Source: Apodospora peruviana (Eukaryota; Ascomycota; Sordariomycetes; Sordariales; Lasiosphaeriaceae). From it: DNA of 64,000 bases. The translations under genes were made by a program, and so were the position numbers. Position 1 is the first letter of the stretch. Every line of letters begins with the position of its first letter. The stretch lies in contig JAUEDM010000001.1 in the NCBI GenBank assembly GCA_033439685.1, positions 5,270,001-5,334,000 on the forward strand. The letters run 5' to 3'. Below are positions 45,255 to 56,383 of the stretch, one piece after another. The notes beneath the pieces were generated by a model. It did no database searches. It worked only from the letters and a program-made list of their open reading frames with translations, and was not told the origin of the DNA.

Positions 45255-46173
45255 AGGAAGACTCCAAGGGCCACCCAATCAGGCAGCAGCACAACATCAC
45301 GGCTCACGGCTGTCCTCCTGCAAACTCCAGAGCCGCTAGTAGACGGGCTGGGTAAGGGATCCGACGTTCCCTCCTCGGGTAGAGGGTTGTTTGGTCTGTC
45401 TGATTGAATTCGCATCAGCATCGCATCGCATCACAACCCCCAGACACTCACGGTGCTGGACTACTGCAGTCATAAATCACAAATCGACTTGGCTTTTGAG
45501 CGACATCGACTCTCACACGCCACACGCATCATCGTCTACCCCGATACCTTCTCACAACTCATCTGTCATCTCACATCACTTTCACCTGGATATCCACCTT
45601 GGCGATTGCGTATTGCGGAGTGCAATCCACATCCGACATATTGACCGCCGTCGTGTTGTCGACATTCCATCCCACCTACCGATTGGCTTGTACCGCAGTG
45701 GTGCCGACAACAGCAAGGCAGGGGCTTCTTCTACTCAGCCTCAGCCGCTGCTTCCGCGTCTTTGGCAGCAAGGTGCAAGTCAGCCAGAACTCTAAAGTCC
45801 CTAACATATATTGCTATCGCATCCGCGTCGCTTCCCTTTCCTCAACGGCAGCGCTTGACCTCGGCTTCCCTTGCTGCATACACACAGACTCGCAGACTGC
45901 ACCACACCATCACACCCCGCAGATACCGTAAGGTAGTTAAACCCACAGCGAGCGAGCAAACAGAGTTTCGTTGGGCCCGGAGTTGTATTAGGTCGACTGT
46001 TCCCCCATCTCTACCCCTGCCTGCTTTGCTCATCTCCGCCGCATAAACGGCGGTATCAACGCTCTCCGGAAACTACATACAGGCTGGGACTCCCAAATTC
46101 AAGTTTCGCGAACTTACCGTTCTTTTCTGCTGTCGAGCTCTCCACGATCAAGGACCAGGAGACCCACCGAACT

Positions 46174-46224
46174 CCCCCATCTGTTAACCCCCCATCTGTT
46201 AACCCCCCAAACCCCCCATCTGAC
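46174..46224. repeat. C-rich imperfect tandem repeat, about three units
   Basis: Units of five or six C followed by ATCTGTTAA occur twice in direct succession, then a third diverged unit (CCCCCCATCTGAC) after a short spacer. The G-rich complement could form quadruplex-like structure. Confidence 0.6.
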
Positions 46225-47076
46225 CCCTCCACACGGTCTCGTCTTTCCGTGGTTCCCCTCGCTGCAGAAGTGCGCTTTTTCTCCAAAAAAAAAAAAAGTT
46301 TTTAACACCCGCAAATCCGCTGCGCTGTGCAACACCCCGCCAAGCGGGCCAGAAAGCGGGTCTTGAATCTTGCTCAACGTGGAAAGGCCTCGCCCCGCTC
46401 ATACCAATCCCCGCCGTTTTCCCCTCCCTCTCCAGCTGGGCAGCACTGTGCAATTGGACCCCAGAACTTCCAAACCCCGGCCGAGTCCTTGACCCCCCAA
46501 CAGACCTTGGTTGAACGAACCTACACCGAAAGGACGCTGGGACTGGACAGAAGAAAGATCCTAAAGACAAAACCGCACCGGATTTGCCTTGAGTCCTTTG
46601 CCCTATCACCTTTGTCCACACTCGCCAGTCTTCACCCGTGCAGTGCGCAACTGCACCTTTTACGGCCATTTCCCAAGACAGCTAAGCCGCTTCGTCCATC
46701 CAGCCCGACTTCCGCCCACATTCGCCCGCAATCACCACTTCGAGTCACCTCTGGTCACATCTCCACGAGCATCTTCTCAAATCGAGACACCGCCGTCACC
46801 ATCGAATCACTGCGGAGGAAAAGTCCTACTTGATTTTCCTCCTGCAGAAAGTGAGAAGTAAACGGAAAATCTCGAATTGCCTCTTGTCGACCACTCACTG
46901 CCCTCGTTCCGGCATCGCTCTCAGGCCTCCAATCCCTGCGTGCTGCCTCTCCGCCGAGTCACATCCCGCCCCGCTGTCCAACCCGCCATTTCTCTTCTCC
47001 AATTCATGGCTGGCTGACCGCCGTCGACGAACCTGAAGTGAGAATCAACTATCGCAACTCCTAAACTCAACCAAAG

Positions 47077-47330
47077 GTACGTTCATCGCACGGTCGGTGC
47101 CCGTCCCCCAGCCAATGCACAACTCGGCATTCCACTTCCGGGGGTGTGCCGATTCCTTGGCTCACTCACAATAATAAGCTGAGGCTGGACATCGTCGGCG
47201 GCTCCGTGAGAGGTGCCTCGCCACTTGCCTAGTCACCGTCTCCCCCCTTCTCGTGATTCTCGATTTCCCCACATACCGTTCAGCGTCCCTTTCGGGCACC
47301 TTGACTGACTCAAAACGTGTCGATAACTAG
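47077..47330 (+). other. Candidate 5'-leader intron of the long-loop bHLH gene
   Basis: A perfect donor (AAAG|GTACGT) at 47077 and an acceptor (GATAACTAG, with TGACTGACT upstream) ending at 47330 would remove 254 bp and place the ATG at 47368 about 38 nt into the next exon. Transcript data would settle it. Confidence 0.45.
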
Positions 47331-47367
47331 CACGCTTCCCGACGCAGATTCTTTCTATTATTGCAAC

Positions 47368-48978
47368 ATGGCACAACACGGCTTCCCGATGGGCGGGCAT
47401 GGTGCCGCCAGCATCGACCCTAACGACCTAGCCATGTCGGGCAACTACCAGCAATCGTTCCAAAACAACTACATAAACCACAACAACCCTTCAAATGCAT
47501 TTTCCAGTGGCTCCGCGCTTTTCGGCGATGATGAGCTGCTAGACGGTCTCGGTAGTCCGACAGAGCCCCAATCAGGAATACCTGGCCATGGCCAGGATTT
47601 TGGCGGAATGAACGACATGCACAGTATGAGTTACCCGCAACAAGTGTACGGTTCTTCACATCATGGGCTATCAATGGATCAGGCTCACGTCAACGGATAT
47701 TCGAGCACACCGGATGGGGATCCTATCCAGAGCCCATTTGTCCATAACTTTGGCCAGTATCGCCAAATCCAGCATCCTCAGTCCTTTGGTGGATCGCTAC
47801 AATCTCCGCTCTCTTATGCTGGATCTCCTCTCGCAAATACGGATATCAACAATGAAGGTGCCGACCAGAATTATCTAGGCGCAAAAGCCCGCGCAAGAGT
47901 GTCGCAGGCCATGCAGCGCAAGACCTCCAACACCAGAAGCCCCCTCCCGCCCAAGGCAGCACCGATGGGAAGCCTCTCGATTAATTCTGACGCCAACTTC
48001 GGTGCACAACCGATCAGGACAGCTGGCGGCCACCACGAGAAGTCGCAATCCGGGCAGTGGGTGCAGACGCCAAACAGTCTGTCATCATTCCCCGGATCAT
48101 ACTCTTCACCGCTTCAGGCGGGAAACCTCCACAGCGCTCAGATCAACGACCTCCTACTTAAGGCCGGTACCTCCATGCCTGCCAAGCTTGGCGGACCTGC
48201 CCCGGCCGTGTCCTCGCAAGAAGCGAAGCGGAAACGCAGGCGTGAATCCCATAATCTTGTGGAGAGACGGAGACGTGACAATATCAACGAGCGCATTCAG
48301 GACCTCAGCAAGCTCGTGCCCGCCCACCGTCTAGAGGATGAGAAGATTCGGAAAGCCATCCAGAACGGCACACCCCTATCGCCCACACTCGGGAGCATCC
48401 CAAGCCCGACGCAGGCGACATCGGCTCTTGCTGGACCGGGCGCGCGAAGGGCCACTGGCGGGACTGCTGGGAACATTACGACAGGCCTGCCGATTGAGGA
48501 CAAAGATAAAGGTCCGAACAAGGGTGATATACTCAACGGCGCCGTCAGCTGGACTCGGGATCTGATGTGGATGCTACACCTCAAAGTCCAGCAGCAAGAG
48601 GAGCTGATCAATGCCCTCCTCGAGCGAGGCGGCACGGTTCCTTTTGAGTTCACTGAAGATGAGCGGCGTATGCAGACCGAACTGATGGAGTCCTTTGCAA
48701 GGAACGAAGACGCCTCCGGACATCCAACACCCTTCTCTTACTCACGCACAGCCGGCTCTGGCCTTCGTGTCCCCCATCACACCGACTACAAGGGCGAGCC
48801 CCTGAACAGCAATAGCAACGGACACCGGACTGATCATGTTTCCGGCAGCCCAGATGATGATGGTATTGAGGGCGGGGATATGCTGGAGTCTGCAGAGTTC
48901 CTTGACTACGACGACGATGGTAGTGGGGACTTGAATTTCAAAGAGGAGGACGAGTACGGAATGGACTTGACGCAATAA
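47368..48978 (+). CDS. bHLH transcription factor with extended loop (GlcD-gamma/PalcA-like)
   Basis: Probable nuclear regulator, 536 aa, uninterrupted from ATG 47368. Gln/Ser/Gly/Pro-rich N-terminus (1-280) with QQSFQNNYINHNNPSN-type low complexity, typical of an activation region. The basic region and helix 1 lie at about 287-325 (ESHNLVERRRRDNINERIQD, then LSKLVPAHRLEDEK). A linker of about 55-65 residues rich in Ser/Pro/Gly/Ala follows. Helix 2 comes at about 382-415 (KGDILNGAVSWTRDLMWMLH), running into a Gln/Glu coiled coil (LKVQQQEELINALLE). The acidic tail ends EEDEYGMDLTQ. The same split arrangement is, to my recollection, found in a fungal family labelled GlcD-gamma or PalcA; that name carries no firm function. 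Single exon over the coding region. Confidence 0.87.
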   Translation: MAQHGFPMGGHGAASIDPNDLAMSGNYQQSFQNNYINHNNPSNAFSSGSALFGDDELLDGLGSPTEPQSGIPGHGQDFGGMNDMHSMSYPQQVYGSSHHGLSMDQAHVNGYSSTPDGDPIQSPFVHNFGQYRQIQHPQSFGGSLQSPLSYAGSPLANTDINNEGADQNYLGAKARARVSQAMQRKTSNTRSPLPPKAAPMGSLSINSDANFGAQPIRTAGGHHEKSQSGQWVQTPNSLSSFPGSYSSPLQAGNLHSAQINDLLLKAGTSMPAKLGGPAPAVSSQEAKRKRRRESHNLVERRRRDNINERIQDLSKLVPAHRLEDEKIRKAIQNGTPLSPTLGSIPSPTQATSALAGPGARRATGGTAGNITTGLPIEDKDKGPNKGDILNGAVSWTRDLMWMLHLKVQQQEELINALLERGGTVPFEFTEDERRMQTELMESFARNEDASGHPTPFSYSRTAGSGLRVPHHTDYKGEPLNSNSNGHRTDHVSGSPDDDGIEGGDMLESAEFLDYDDDGSGDLNFKEEDEYGMDLTQ

Positions 48979-50160
48979 GCACTCTGTGTTGGGCCCCCCG
49001 GATGACCCCGAGGGTTTGTTTCTTTCTCTACTTGCTTTTGCTTTTATTTTGCCCCGCGTCTTTTCTGGGCGGGTCACGGATAGGCTCTTGTTCGCACTTT
49101 TGTTTGTTCACCTTTATTATTTCTGGTCTCGTTTTTATCATCATGGGCTCCTTCATGGGATATCCCACCTATATCTGCATATTTTATTTTCTCTGCTTTT
49201 TAAGGACTCGGTCATATATTCTATATTATAGGTTGTTCGCTTTAAGGTGTTTTGGCACGGCACAGCGGTGTAGGGCTGGTTTGGTCATGGTTGAACTTTG
49301 ACATGATGAGCATGACGTTCAGACTTACTCATCCAGCGTGGGCGGTAAACATATAGCGAGATTGGGTCGGGTCATTATCTATCAAGTGGTCTTTTTAGTT
49401 TTATTCTGCTTTTCAGGTTTCTTATTTATCAGCTATTCCCCCATATTTTTCCCATTGTTTACTGAATTCTTTCCTTCTGGTTTATTCCTCAACACAACAC
49501 CCCATGATGATACCTGAGGATTTAGTGGATGATGGATGGATGTATGGCATGGGGAATGTCGGGACACAATTTTTTTTATTCTGCTTCCTGTCTATAACTT
49601 GTTTAATACTAACTGCCAATCATGTTGGTCCCCTTCGGTTCTCGCGCGCTTTGTGTTTGCCTTGTCCATTGTACCTTACTGGGCTTTGTCGATTGATAAA
49701 CACGCAACCCGTTTGCTTGCTGACCGGTTTCTTTACGTGCCTTGCCTTGTGTGGCATCTATCCAATCATATGCTCAACTCCAAAAAAAATTGTATGCCAC
49801 TGACCTGCTTAGCTGAGGCTACAGTTTAAGATTATCGCAATTTGACAAGGCAGACAAGCCTGCGTTCTCACGCCACGCCAGTTACTCTTTTGAAAACGAA
49901 TCAGGGCGCATTCTATCAGGAGTTCTGGACGAGAGGCAGTTGATTGCAAAACTGCTCACAGGGAGATAGATATAATAGCCGTTTAAGGGAATTTGAATAT
50001 GTGCGGTGTACTTGTCATATACAGGTTCTTATATACATATTGGCGGTATTATATAGAGTACAGAGCGTTCGAGATGGATAGCGGCTCTAAATCGAATGTG
50101 ATTGAACTAACCAACCCTGTCTACAAATGGCCCGCCTCTTATTTGATTTCCAGAATCCAT
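48979..50160. other. Convergent intergenic region, bHLH gene / NPR3
   Basis: 3' flanks of two converging genes; T-rich on the plus strand from 49015 to 49500, as expected for the bHLH gene's 3' UTR. Frames at 49002-49301 and 49504-49829 are hydrophobic because of T-richness, not coding. Confidence 0.6.
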
Positions 50161-52932
50161 TCACCAGTGACGAACACAGAGCAGGTACTCGCTCATGGCC
50201 GTCAGCAGATTCCACGCATCCTTGCGCTTCATCTCCTCCTGGAGCGCAATGCGCTCGAGCGCCGACCGCCCGTTGAAGTACTTCCAGAATAGCGGCCAGG
50301 CATTGGCCACGCGCTCGTCCCAGTCCTTGCCGTCTTTAACGCCAGCAGCACCACCACTAGCGTTCGCCGCGCCGTTCTCTTTGCCCTCTTTGCTACTACT
50401 GCCGCCAACAGCTGTCTTGACATGGTGGTGATTTCCACGACCATCGGATTTTGTGTGTTGGTGTTCAAATAGTCGGCTACTGCTGCTCGTCCTCTGGCTG
50501 CTGCTCATCATGCTGTTAGTTCCGGGCCCAGGTCGTAGCCCACCGTCGCCCCCATCACGCGGCGATCTATTTCCCCTTTCCCGCAGTCGGCGCCCAATGG
50601 CGCTGAGATACAGGCTCTCCTTGCCTGTCGCCTTCTTCGCGTCGAGGATGATATGGGGAGATATGCCCGCCAGATGGCGCGCACTGTTCACACTCGGGTG
50701 GGCGGTCTGCACGGGTACCGCCTTACGAGCATGCGCCGTTGCGCGCTCTATAAGCTCGCGGGCGGTCTTGTCGGCGATACGCTCGAGGCGTGCCTTTTCG
50801 GCTGCCTGCTCGGCCGGAGTAGTGGACGCGTTTGTCGTTACCCGCCATAAGACTTCCAGCTGGTCACTGTCGGTAGGTTGGGTTATCAACAAGGTCGGTG
50901 ATGCCGATGAGTGCCCGGCATCGCTCACTCGCGAATGCTGCTGTGTTCGCGCGAGGGTTGGGGAGTGGGACAGAGAAAGGTCGCGCAGGGTTGCTACCGA
51001 GGAGGCTAGGTCCGGGCTATCCTCCAGCAGCGGGAGAAAACCGGAGCCAAAGTCCGCCACGGCTGGGTCGCCCAGGGCTGCCATGCCGGCCGAGGTGGAG
51101 GAGAAGTCGCCTTCACCCTCGACGCTGCGAGGCTCGCCGCCCCTATTCTGCGCGCGCTTTGCTCTGGCAATCTCCTCAGCCTCAAACGCAAACTCAACCT
51201 CGTACACTATCTCAGGCCAGACTACCACGTAGGCAAACGTACACAGCTGCGTGACCCAACCACCGCGCATGAGCCATGCCAGCATGGTCATGTAAACAGG
51301 TCGGTGAGCCTTGCTGGGGCAGTGCAACTTGTACGGGCGCGGAGCCACGCTCAGCTCGGCGAGGAAGTTTGGGAGGGGTGGTGATAGCGGGAACTGGCGA
51401 GCCCACTGAGCGGCTGCCTGTGGGAGCCTGCGCATATCACAGTTTGGGCTCACGATGTACATGTCCCTAGCATGTAGTGGGGGTATCGCGATAGCCCTTC
51501 GCCAGAATATGAAGTGCTGCGCAAACTTTCGCACCTGGGCCGGCGTCAGGATATTGCTGGACTGCTGGCCAACTTGATAAAAGCTGTGCGCAGTTAGCAG
51601 ATGTAATATCCTGGCGACGATGATGACAGGGAGATGCTTACGATAGTGTCGGCTTGCAGTGCCGGACAAATTCGATCATCTGGAGAGTAGTCTCGTCGGC
51701 GTCTGATTGAAGCTCAGCAATTATTTTCTTCTCATCGGTCATAGGAAGCAGTGCAAAGTTTTTATCAACGTAGTCTGGCTCATCTACAGCGTCGTCACCC
51801 ATAAGAGAGTTTGCGGTAGTTAGCCATAGACCACGCTGGTCATCGCTGTCATCTTGCGGTAAGTCGGAGATGTGAAAAGGCACCGGGATCTGGACAGAGT
51901 GAGTTACCAGCCCTTCAGGGGTGTCAAGCTGCAGGGCGGCTATCCTATTTCTTGAGATGGCATCATAGAGGTCTTGCATTGATGCTGCCAAGGATGAGGT
52001 AGACAAAATATCGTCCCATAACGAACTCATAGTTCTTTCTGCAAATGAGGTTAGCCACGAGAGCGCGTTTCAACGTCTGCGAAGCAGGGGGGTCACCAAC
52101 TGTCTTCTCTGGCCTTGTCTTTGAGCGCCAATATCCTCTTGGATTCCTTCCACACGAAGTCACTCCGCTGCTGGCAGTATTTGTAGGCCTTGTTGATTTT
52201 TTTGATGATGTGGAAGAACATGACATCAACCAGGTCCTTGGCCTCATGCTTCTTAGGGTTCAAGATAAAAACCAGGTTAAACATGGTCATGGAGCTCTTC
52301 TTATCCTCTGTCTCTTCCACGGTCTTGACTGCAGCCTTGGCTATGTCTCTAGCTTCAATCTGGTCGACATCAGACGCCCTCCTGTCGGCAGGTCTGAAAG
52401 ATGCATCGGCGTCCGTCGCCGCGGCAGCATCGGCATCCTCTTTTCTGGGCGCCTGCTGCTGCTGCTTCTTCTTGTTGCGCCACACCCCATTCTCAGGCAC
52501 ATGTACAGGATACGACACACAGAGGAGAGGATCCAGAGATATTTGGAAGAGCTTCTTGTGGTAAGCACGAGCCGGGGTCAAGATGTTTTCCAGGTCTTTG
52601 GTAGGGAAGCCGGCAACATACTCCCAGGGGACGACCTGGGTGCCGCTTTCAGTCACCAGATGGTCCTCATGGTTCCAGTGCGACAGCTCGGCAGCGTCCG
52701 GATCGGACGATGTGCTCCTCTTGAGGCCATCGCGAGTGGCACGACCCAGAAGAATGTCGTCGTCGTCGTCGATATCGACATCATCTGCACCGTCGGGCTT
52801 GGCCCCGGAGCACTGAGCCGGTCCCACGTGGGGTGGGTAGTGGAAGACAAATCTCGGGCCGTCCCGTGAACGGTTGATGACGAGCGCAACAGCCAGAAAA
52901 TTAGAAGGGCTAGGAAGAACTGGAAGCGCCAT
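50161..52932 (-). CDS. NPR3: Nitrogen permease regulator 3 (SEACIT/GATOR1 subunit)
   Basis: Subunit of the SEACIT/GATOR1 complex at the vacuole, which inactivates TORC1 when amino acids are scarce. Exons are 52932-52101, 52038-51642 and 51583-50161; introns are 62 and 58 bp with CTAAC branch sites; the product is 883 aa. The N-terminus (ALPVLPSPSNFLAVALVINR, then PRFVFHYPPH) is the longin-like start typical of NPR3. Next comes a conserved block (SMTMFNLVFILNP, VDVMFFHIIKKINKAYKYCQ). The C-terminus (WPLFWKYFNGRSALERIAL, then MSEYLLCVRHW) matches the family ending. Acidic, Gln/Lys and Ser/Gly/His-rich inserts vary in such proteins. The first donor (GACA|GTTGGT) is weak but is the one that keeps the frame. 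Start taken at the ATG 52930-52932; an upstream in-frame TTG was rejected. Confidence 0.93.
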
Positions 52933-53926
52933 GGCGAATGGAATTGGCAACTGAACTGGTGGGCACCCTATTCGGACGATAATACGAGATATCTGTCGTG
53001 GATCGTCATTGCCTTCAAACCTCTCGGTTCTGCATCATTCCATCAATCTGCGACGTTCCAAGTCAAATGCCATATATCGAGGTTAGACGGGATGAAGCTG
53101 GGCGACACTTGTTCAATGTGACACATGCATTGATGGAACTGATTAAGGTTGCGGCTTTGGACCAGTATCTTGTGAGGCGTGACTGTGGGTTGACAAGTCG
53201 ACCGACCCACTTCTACTGCAACGCAAAGGGACGACAGGAGGGTTCAGGTGACGGTGACGGTAGTGAGAAGTCCCGTTGCTACGGTGTGGCTCAAGTGCTT
53301 GACGCTTAGACCTTTTGTGCAAAGGCGATCAAGGGTGTCGCCTTGACCACGTGAGGTACCTTATGTAGACAAGGGAGGCTTGAGTTCTGTTGAGAGGCGA
53401 GGTACGGATCCGTGCCTTATTAGACACCTTGTTGGGCAAGCGGTTGAGAGGAGGAATGAAAGAGAGACTGTTCTAGTCTCGGACGCCCCACTTATAAACG
53501 GCCCTCAAAAGTCAACTCCTTTAACAGATTGGATCCGTACTTCGTACCGGTTATGTGAACATAAAGTGTTCCATAACCTCAACCAGTATTCCGTATTCCG
53601 TACCAAACGCACACCCGCCTACGTCACGCGAGCAATCGGGAACGTTCCTGCGCATGACCCCGGGCAAGAGACCCCCGAGGATCGTCTAGTGTGGAAGCGT
53701 TGGCCAAGGGTTTGCCCCCCCATTTATTACAACAGTAGCCTCGGTCTTTCTTTTTCCAAGACACAAACCTCCAGTCAAACCCAAACACCACTCGCACCGA
53801 CAAACGCGACGGCTGAAACAGGAGTTACCGTAAACTCTACTCCTAACTCTCTTGTCTCGGTCCTCCGCAACGCCCACGAACCCAACCTACATCGTCCTCC
53901 CTAACCCACGCCGACACGCGTTCGAC
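52933..53926. promoter_or_regulatory. Shared upstream region of NPR3 and ethanolamine kinase
   Basis: About 1 kb between divergent starts. Contains ATTCCGTA motifs in tandem at 53588-53602 and a C/A-rich stretch just before the kinase ATG, consistent with its 5' leader. Short frames (52998-53309, 53380-53904) are not supported. Confidence 0.55.
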
Positions 53927-55344
53927 ATGGCTGTCGGAGGAGAAAACGGGTTCCACCCGAACGGGAATTCAAACTCCCACAACGGCGAGTCCAACGAGGC
54001 AGACCACCAGATCAGCTACATTCCCTTGTCCTACACTAGTCAAGACTCCAATGGCTCGGCCCTGCGCCTCGTGCTGGCCATCCGGCCCAAGTGGGAGGAC
54101 GCGGCCTCCAATATCGAGTTCGTGCGCTTCACAGATGGCATCACAAACACCCTGCTGAAGGCCGTCAACAAGCGCCCGGGGCTCTCCCAGGAGGAGGTGG
54201 ACAATGAGGCCATCCTGCTCCGCGCTTACGGAAACGGCACCGACCTCATCATCGACAGACACCGCGAGACTCAGAACCACGAGCTCCTCATGAAACACGG
54301 GCTGGCCCCGGAGCTTCTAGCGCGATTCGAAAACGGCATGATGTACCGCTTCATACAGGGCAGCGTCACACACCCCGAAGACCTCCGCAAACCCAACATC
54401 TACAAGGCCGTCGCCCGCCGCCTCGCCGAGTGGCACGCCGTCGTGCCCTGCATCCCCGGAAGAACGGGCCACAGCCGAAAGAATTCGAAAGTGGACGGGC
54501 ATGCTGGCCCGTCTAGTAACCTCGGCGAAGCCGAGTTTCAAAAAGCTATCGACTGCGTTGCGCCCGGGAAGAGACCCCCTAATGTGTGGACGGTGATGCA
54601 GAAGTGGATCTTTGCGTTGCCGACAGAGACCGAGACCCAGAGAGCTCGTCAGGCAGAGCTCCAGAAAGAGCTCACTTTTCTCGTCTCTGACTTAAGCCAG
54701 CGACCCGGATTAGGCGTCAATGCGGTAAAGTCGCCTTACCAATATACCTGCACATTCTAATTCCCAAGAAACCCATGCTAACTAACCATAACCAGCTCGT
54801 CTTCGCGCACTGTGATCTTCTCAGCGGCAATGTGATTGTGGTGCCGCCCAAGCAGCAGCAAGGCATCACAAACGGCAACGGCACCAAGGCCGCCGAGACC
54901 GTTGTGACTTTTATCGACTACGAATACGCCACCCCTTCCCCGGCAGCATTCGACATCGCGAACCACTTTGCTGAGTGGGGCGGCTTCGATTGCGACTACA
55001 GCGTGCTGCCCACGCGCGCCCAGCGTCGCGAGTTCATCGCCGACTACATACACGCATACTTTGCCAAACTCCCGCCAGCATCCTTGAGTACCGCAGTAGA
55101 CGAATCGGCCGAGGCGAAAAAGCTGTTTGCCGAGGTGGATTACTTCCGCGGCCTGCCTGGCTTCTACTGGGGGATCTGGGCGCTCATCCAGGCGACCATC
55201 TCGCAGATTGATTTCGACTACGCTACGTATGCTGAGACGAGGCTGGGAGAGTACTGGGCCTGGCGCGGCGAGGTCTCGGGCGAGCGTGAGAGATCTGGGA
55301 AGGAGATGCCCCTGCGTGAGAGGAGATGGGCTCAGGAGGAGTAA
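53927..55344 (+). CDS. EKI1: Ethanolamine kinase (CDP-ethanolamine branch of the Kennedy pathway)
   Basis: Cytosolic kinase that phosphorylates ethanolamine for phosphatidylethanolamine synthesis. Exons are 53927-54724 and 54796-55344; the 71-bp phase-0 intron runs from GCG|GTAAAG to CCAG; the product is 448 aa. N-terminal FVRFTDGITNTLLKAV is the nucleotide-loop signature of ethanolamine kinases, and LLRAYGNGTDLIIDR follows. Brenner's motif, HCDLLSGN, lies at 271-278 (catalytic Asp 273, Asn 278). FIDYEYATPSPAAFDIANHF (about 305-324) is the choline-kinase-family motif with the metal-binding Asp. The wording (HGLAPELLARFENGMMYRFI) points to ethanolamine over choline kinase, but dual activity is common. 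An insert of about 17 residues (QQQ...NGNG) sits between the two motifs. Confidence 0.93.
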
Positions 55345-56383
55345 CGAAGGTAAGTAAGCAGTGAGATTCGGAGCAGTGATTTTTTCTTGTGATCTTTGGG
55401 GCATGTTGCATCGCAGCGGCGTATCTCTGGAGTCTTTATTCGGGTAACGGGGGACGGGAAGGCGGTCTTTGCATGGGTACCTAATACAAGGGCGAACATT
55501 CAACATGACATTCAACATGGGCTCGGGATATTGCCCCTATCCTTTTCGTTTTCTTTTCTGCTGAGATGACACAGCATTTCGATCTGGAGATACCTTGTTT
55601 AAAAGGGGAGAGATAGCGCATTCTTGGGGGGCGTTTCTTGTTGCGCATACCAGACAAAAAAGCGGCCATAGATCTCTAGACCGGGGTATTGTTTGATGGA
55701 AGGTTTAAGTAAGCGAAGGCAAAGCAAGCGAAGCATAACAGCATTTTGGAGGTGCCTTGTCTTTTAGACGGTGCTTTTGAAAATAGAGGCAGAGCAAAAG
55801 GTGTGTCATACACTAAAAAATAGTCAATAAAAATCACAAAGCATTTTCAACAAAATTCATTGGCTTCCTGAGAAGGAATCCAACTCCGTGGTGGCTTTCG
55901 ACCGACCCATTACCCACACAACCACCTGGTGTGTTCCATTCTTGTCTGAATCGAAGCGACCTTCAAGACCCTCTTCTAGTTCGTCCCAGACCAAGGAGTC
56001 ACCGTACACATGTCATTACGCAGTCCCTGAAACGGAGAGATACAATCTGACACGATTATATTTCGGTCAAATAGTAAGTAGATAAGCCCTAGTAGAGCCG
56101 TCCTTGTGTTGAAGGAGTTAAGAAAAGGAAAGTTACCCAAGATTTTCCCATCCTTGCCGTTGTTGAAAAGATGGACTTGTCCCCGACGCCAGCCCGTTCT
56201 GCATGCTATGCAGATAGATAGTGAGCCGATGCAATGTACGGTATAGTATGAATGTTGAAACAAAGTTGAACCTCGTTCACGGCCTGTTCAAAGCTCCTTT
56301 TGGCCTGTTGGAAAACCAAACTCCCTCAGAGACCTAGATATCCCATCTCCACCGATATGATATACCTACATTTGTATCTTGGC
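55345..56383. other. Convergent intergenic region, ethanolamine kinase / GcvT
   Basis: About 1 kb between two 3' ends, AT-rich around 55790-55860 with AATAAAAATCA near 55826 that could serve 3' processing. No gene supported. Confidence 0.6.

Larger units (their letters stand above)
42196..47367. other. 5.2-kb divergent region between SFT2 and the long-loop bHLH gene
   Basis: Upstream DNA of both flanking genes. It holds TAGGTACC-family clusters (43324-43357, 45216-45254), one copy of the 28-bp repeat shared with 39361 (at 46230), a C-rich tandem repeat (46174-46224) and a 13-base A run at about 46285-46297. From about 46400 it is strongly C/T-rich on the plus strand, as expected for the leader of the downstream gene. 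A leader intron is proposed at 47077-47330. No coding region is supported; frames near 44005-44397 and 45391-45931 start at non-ATG codons or lack domains. Confidence 0.5.
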
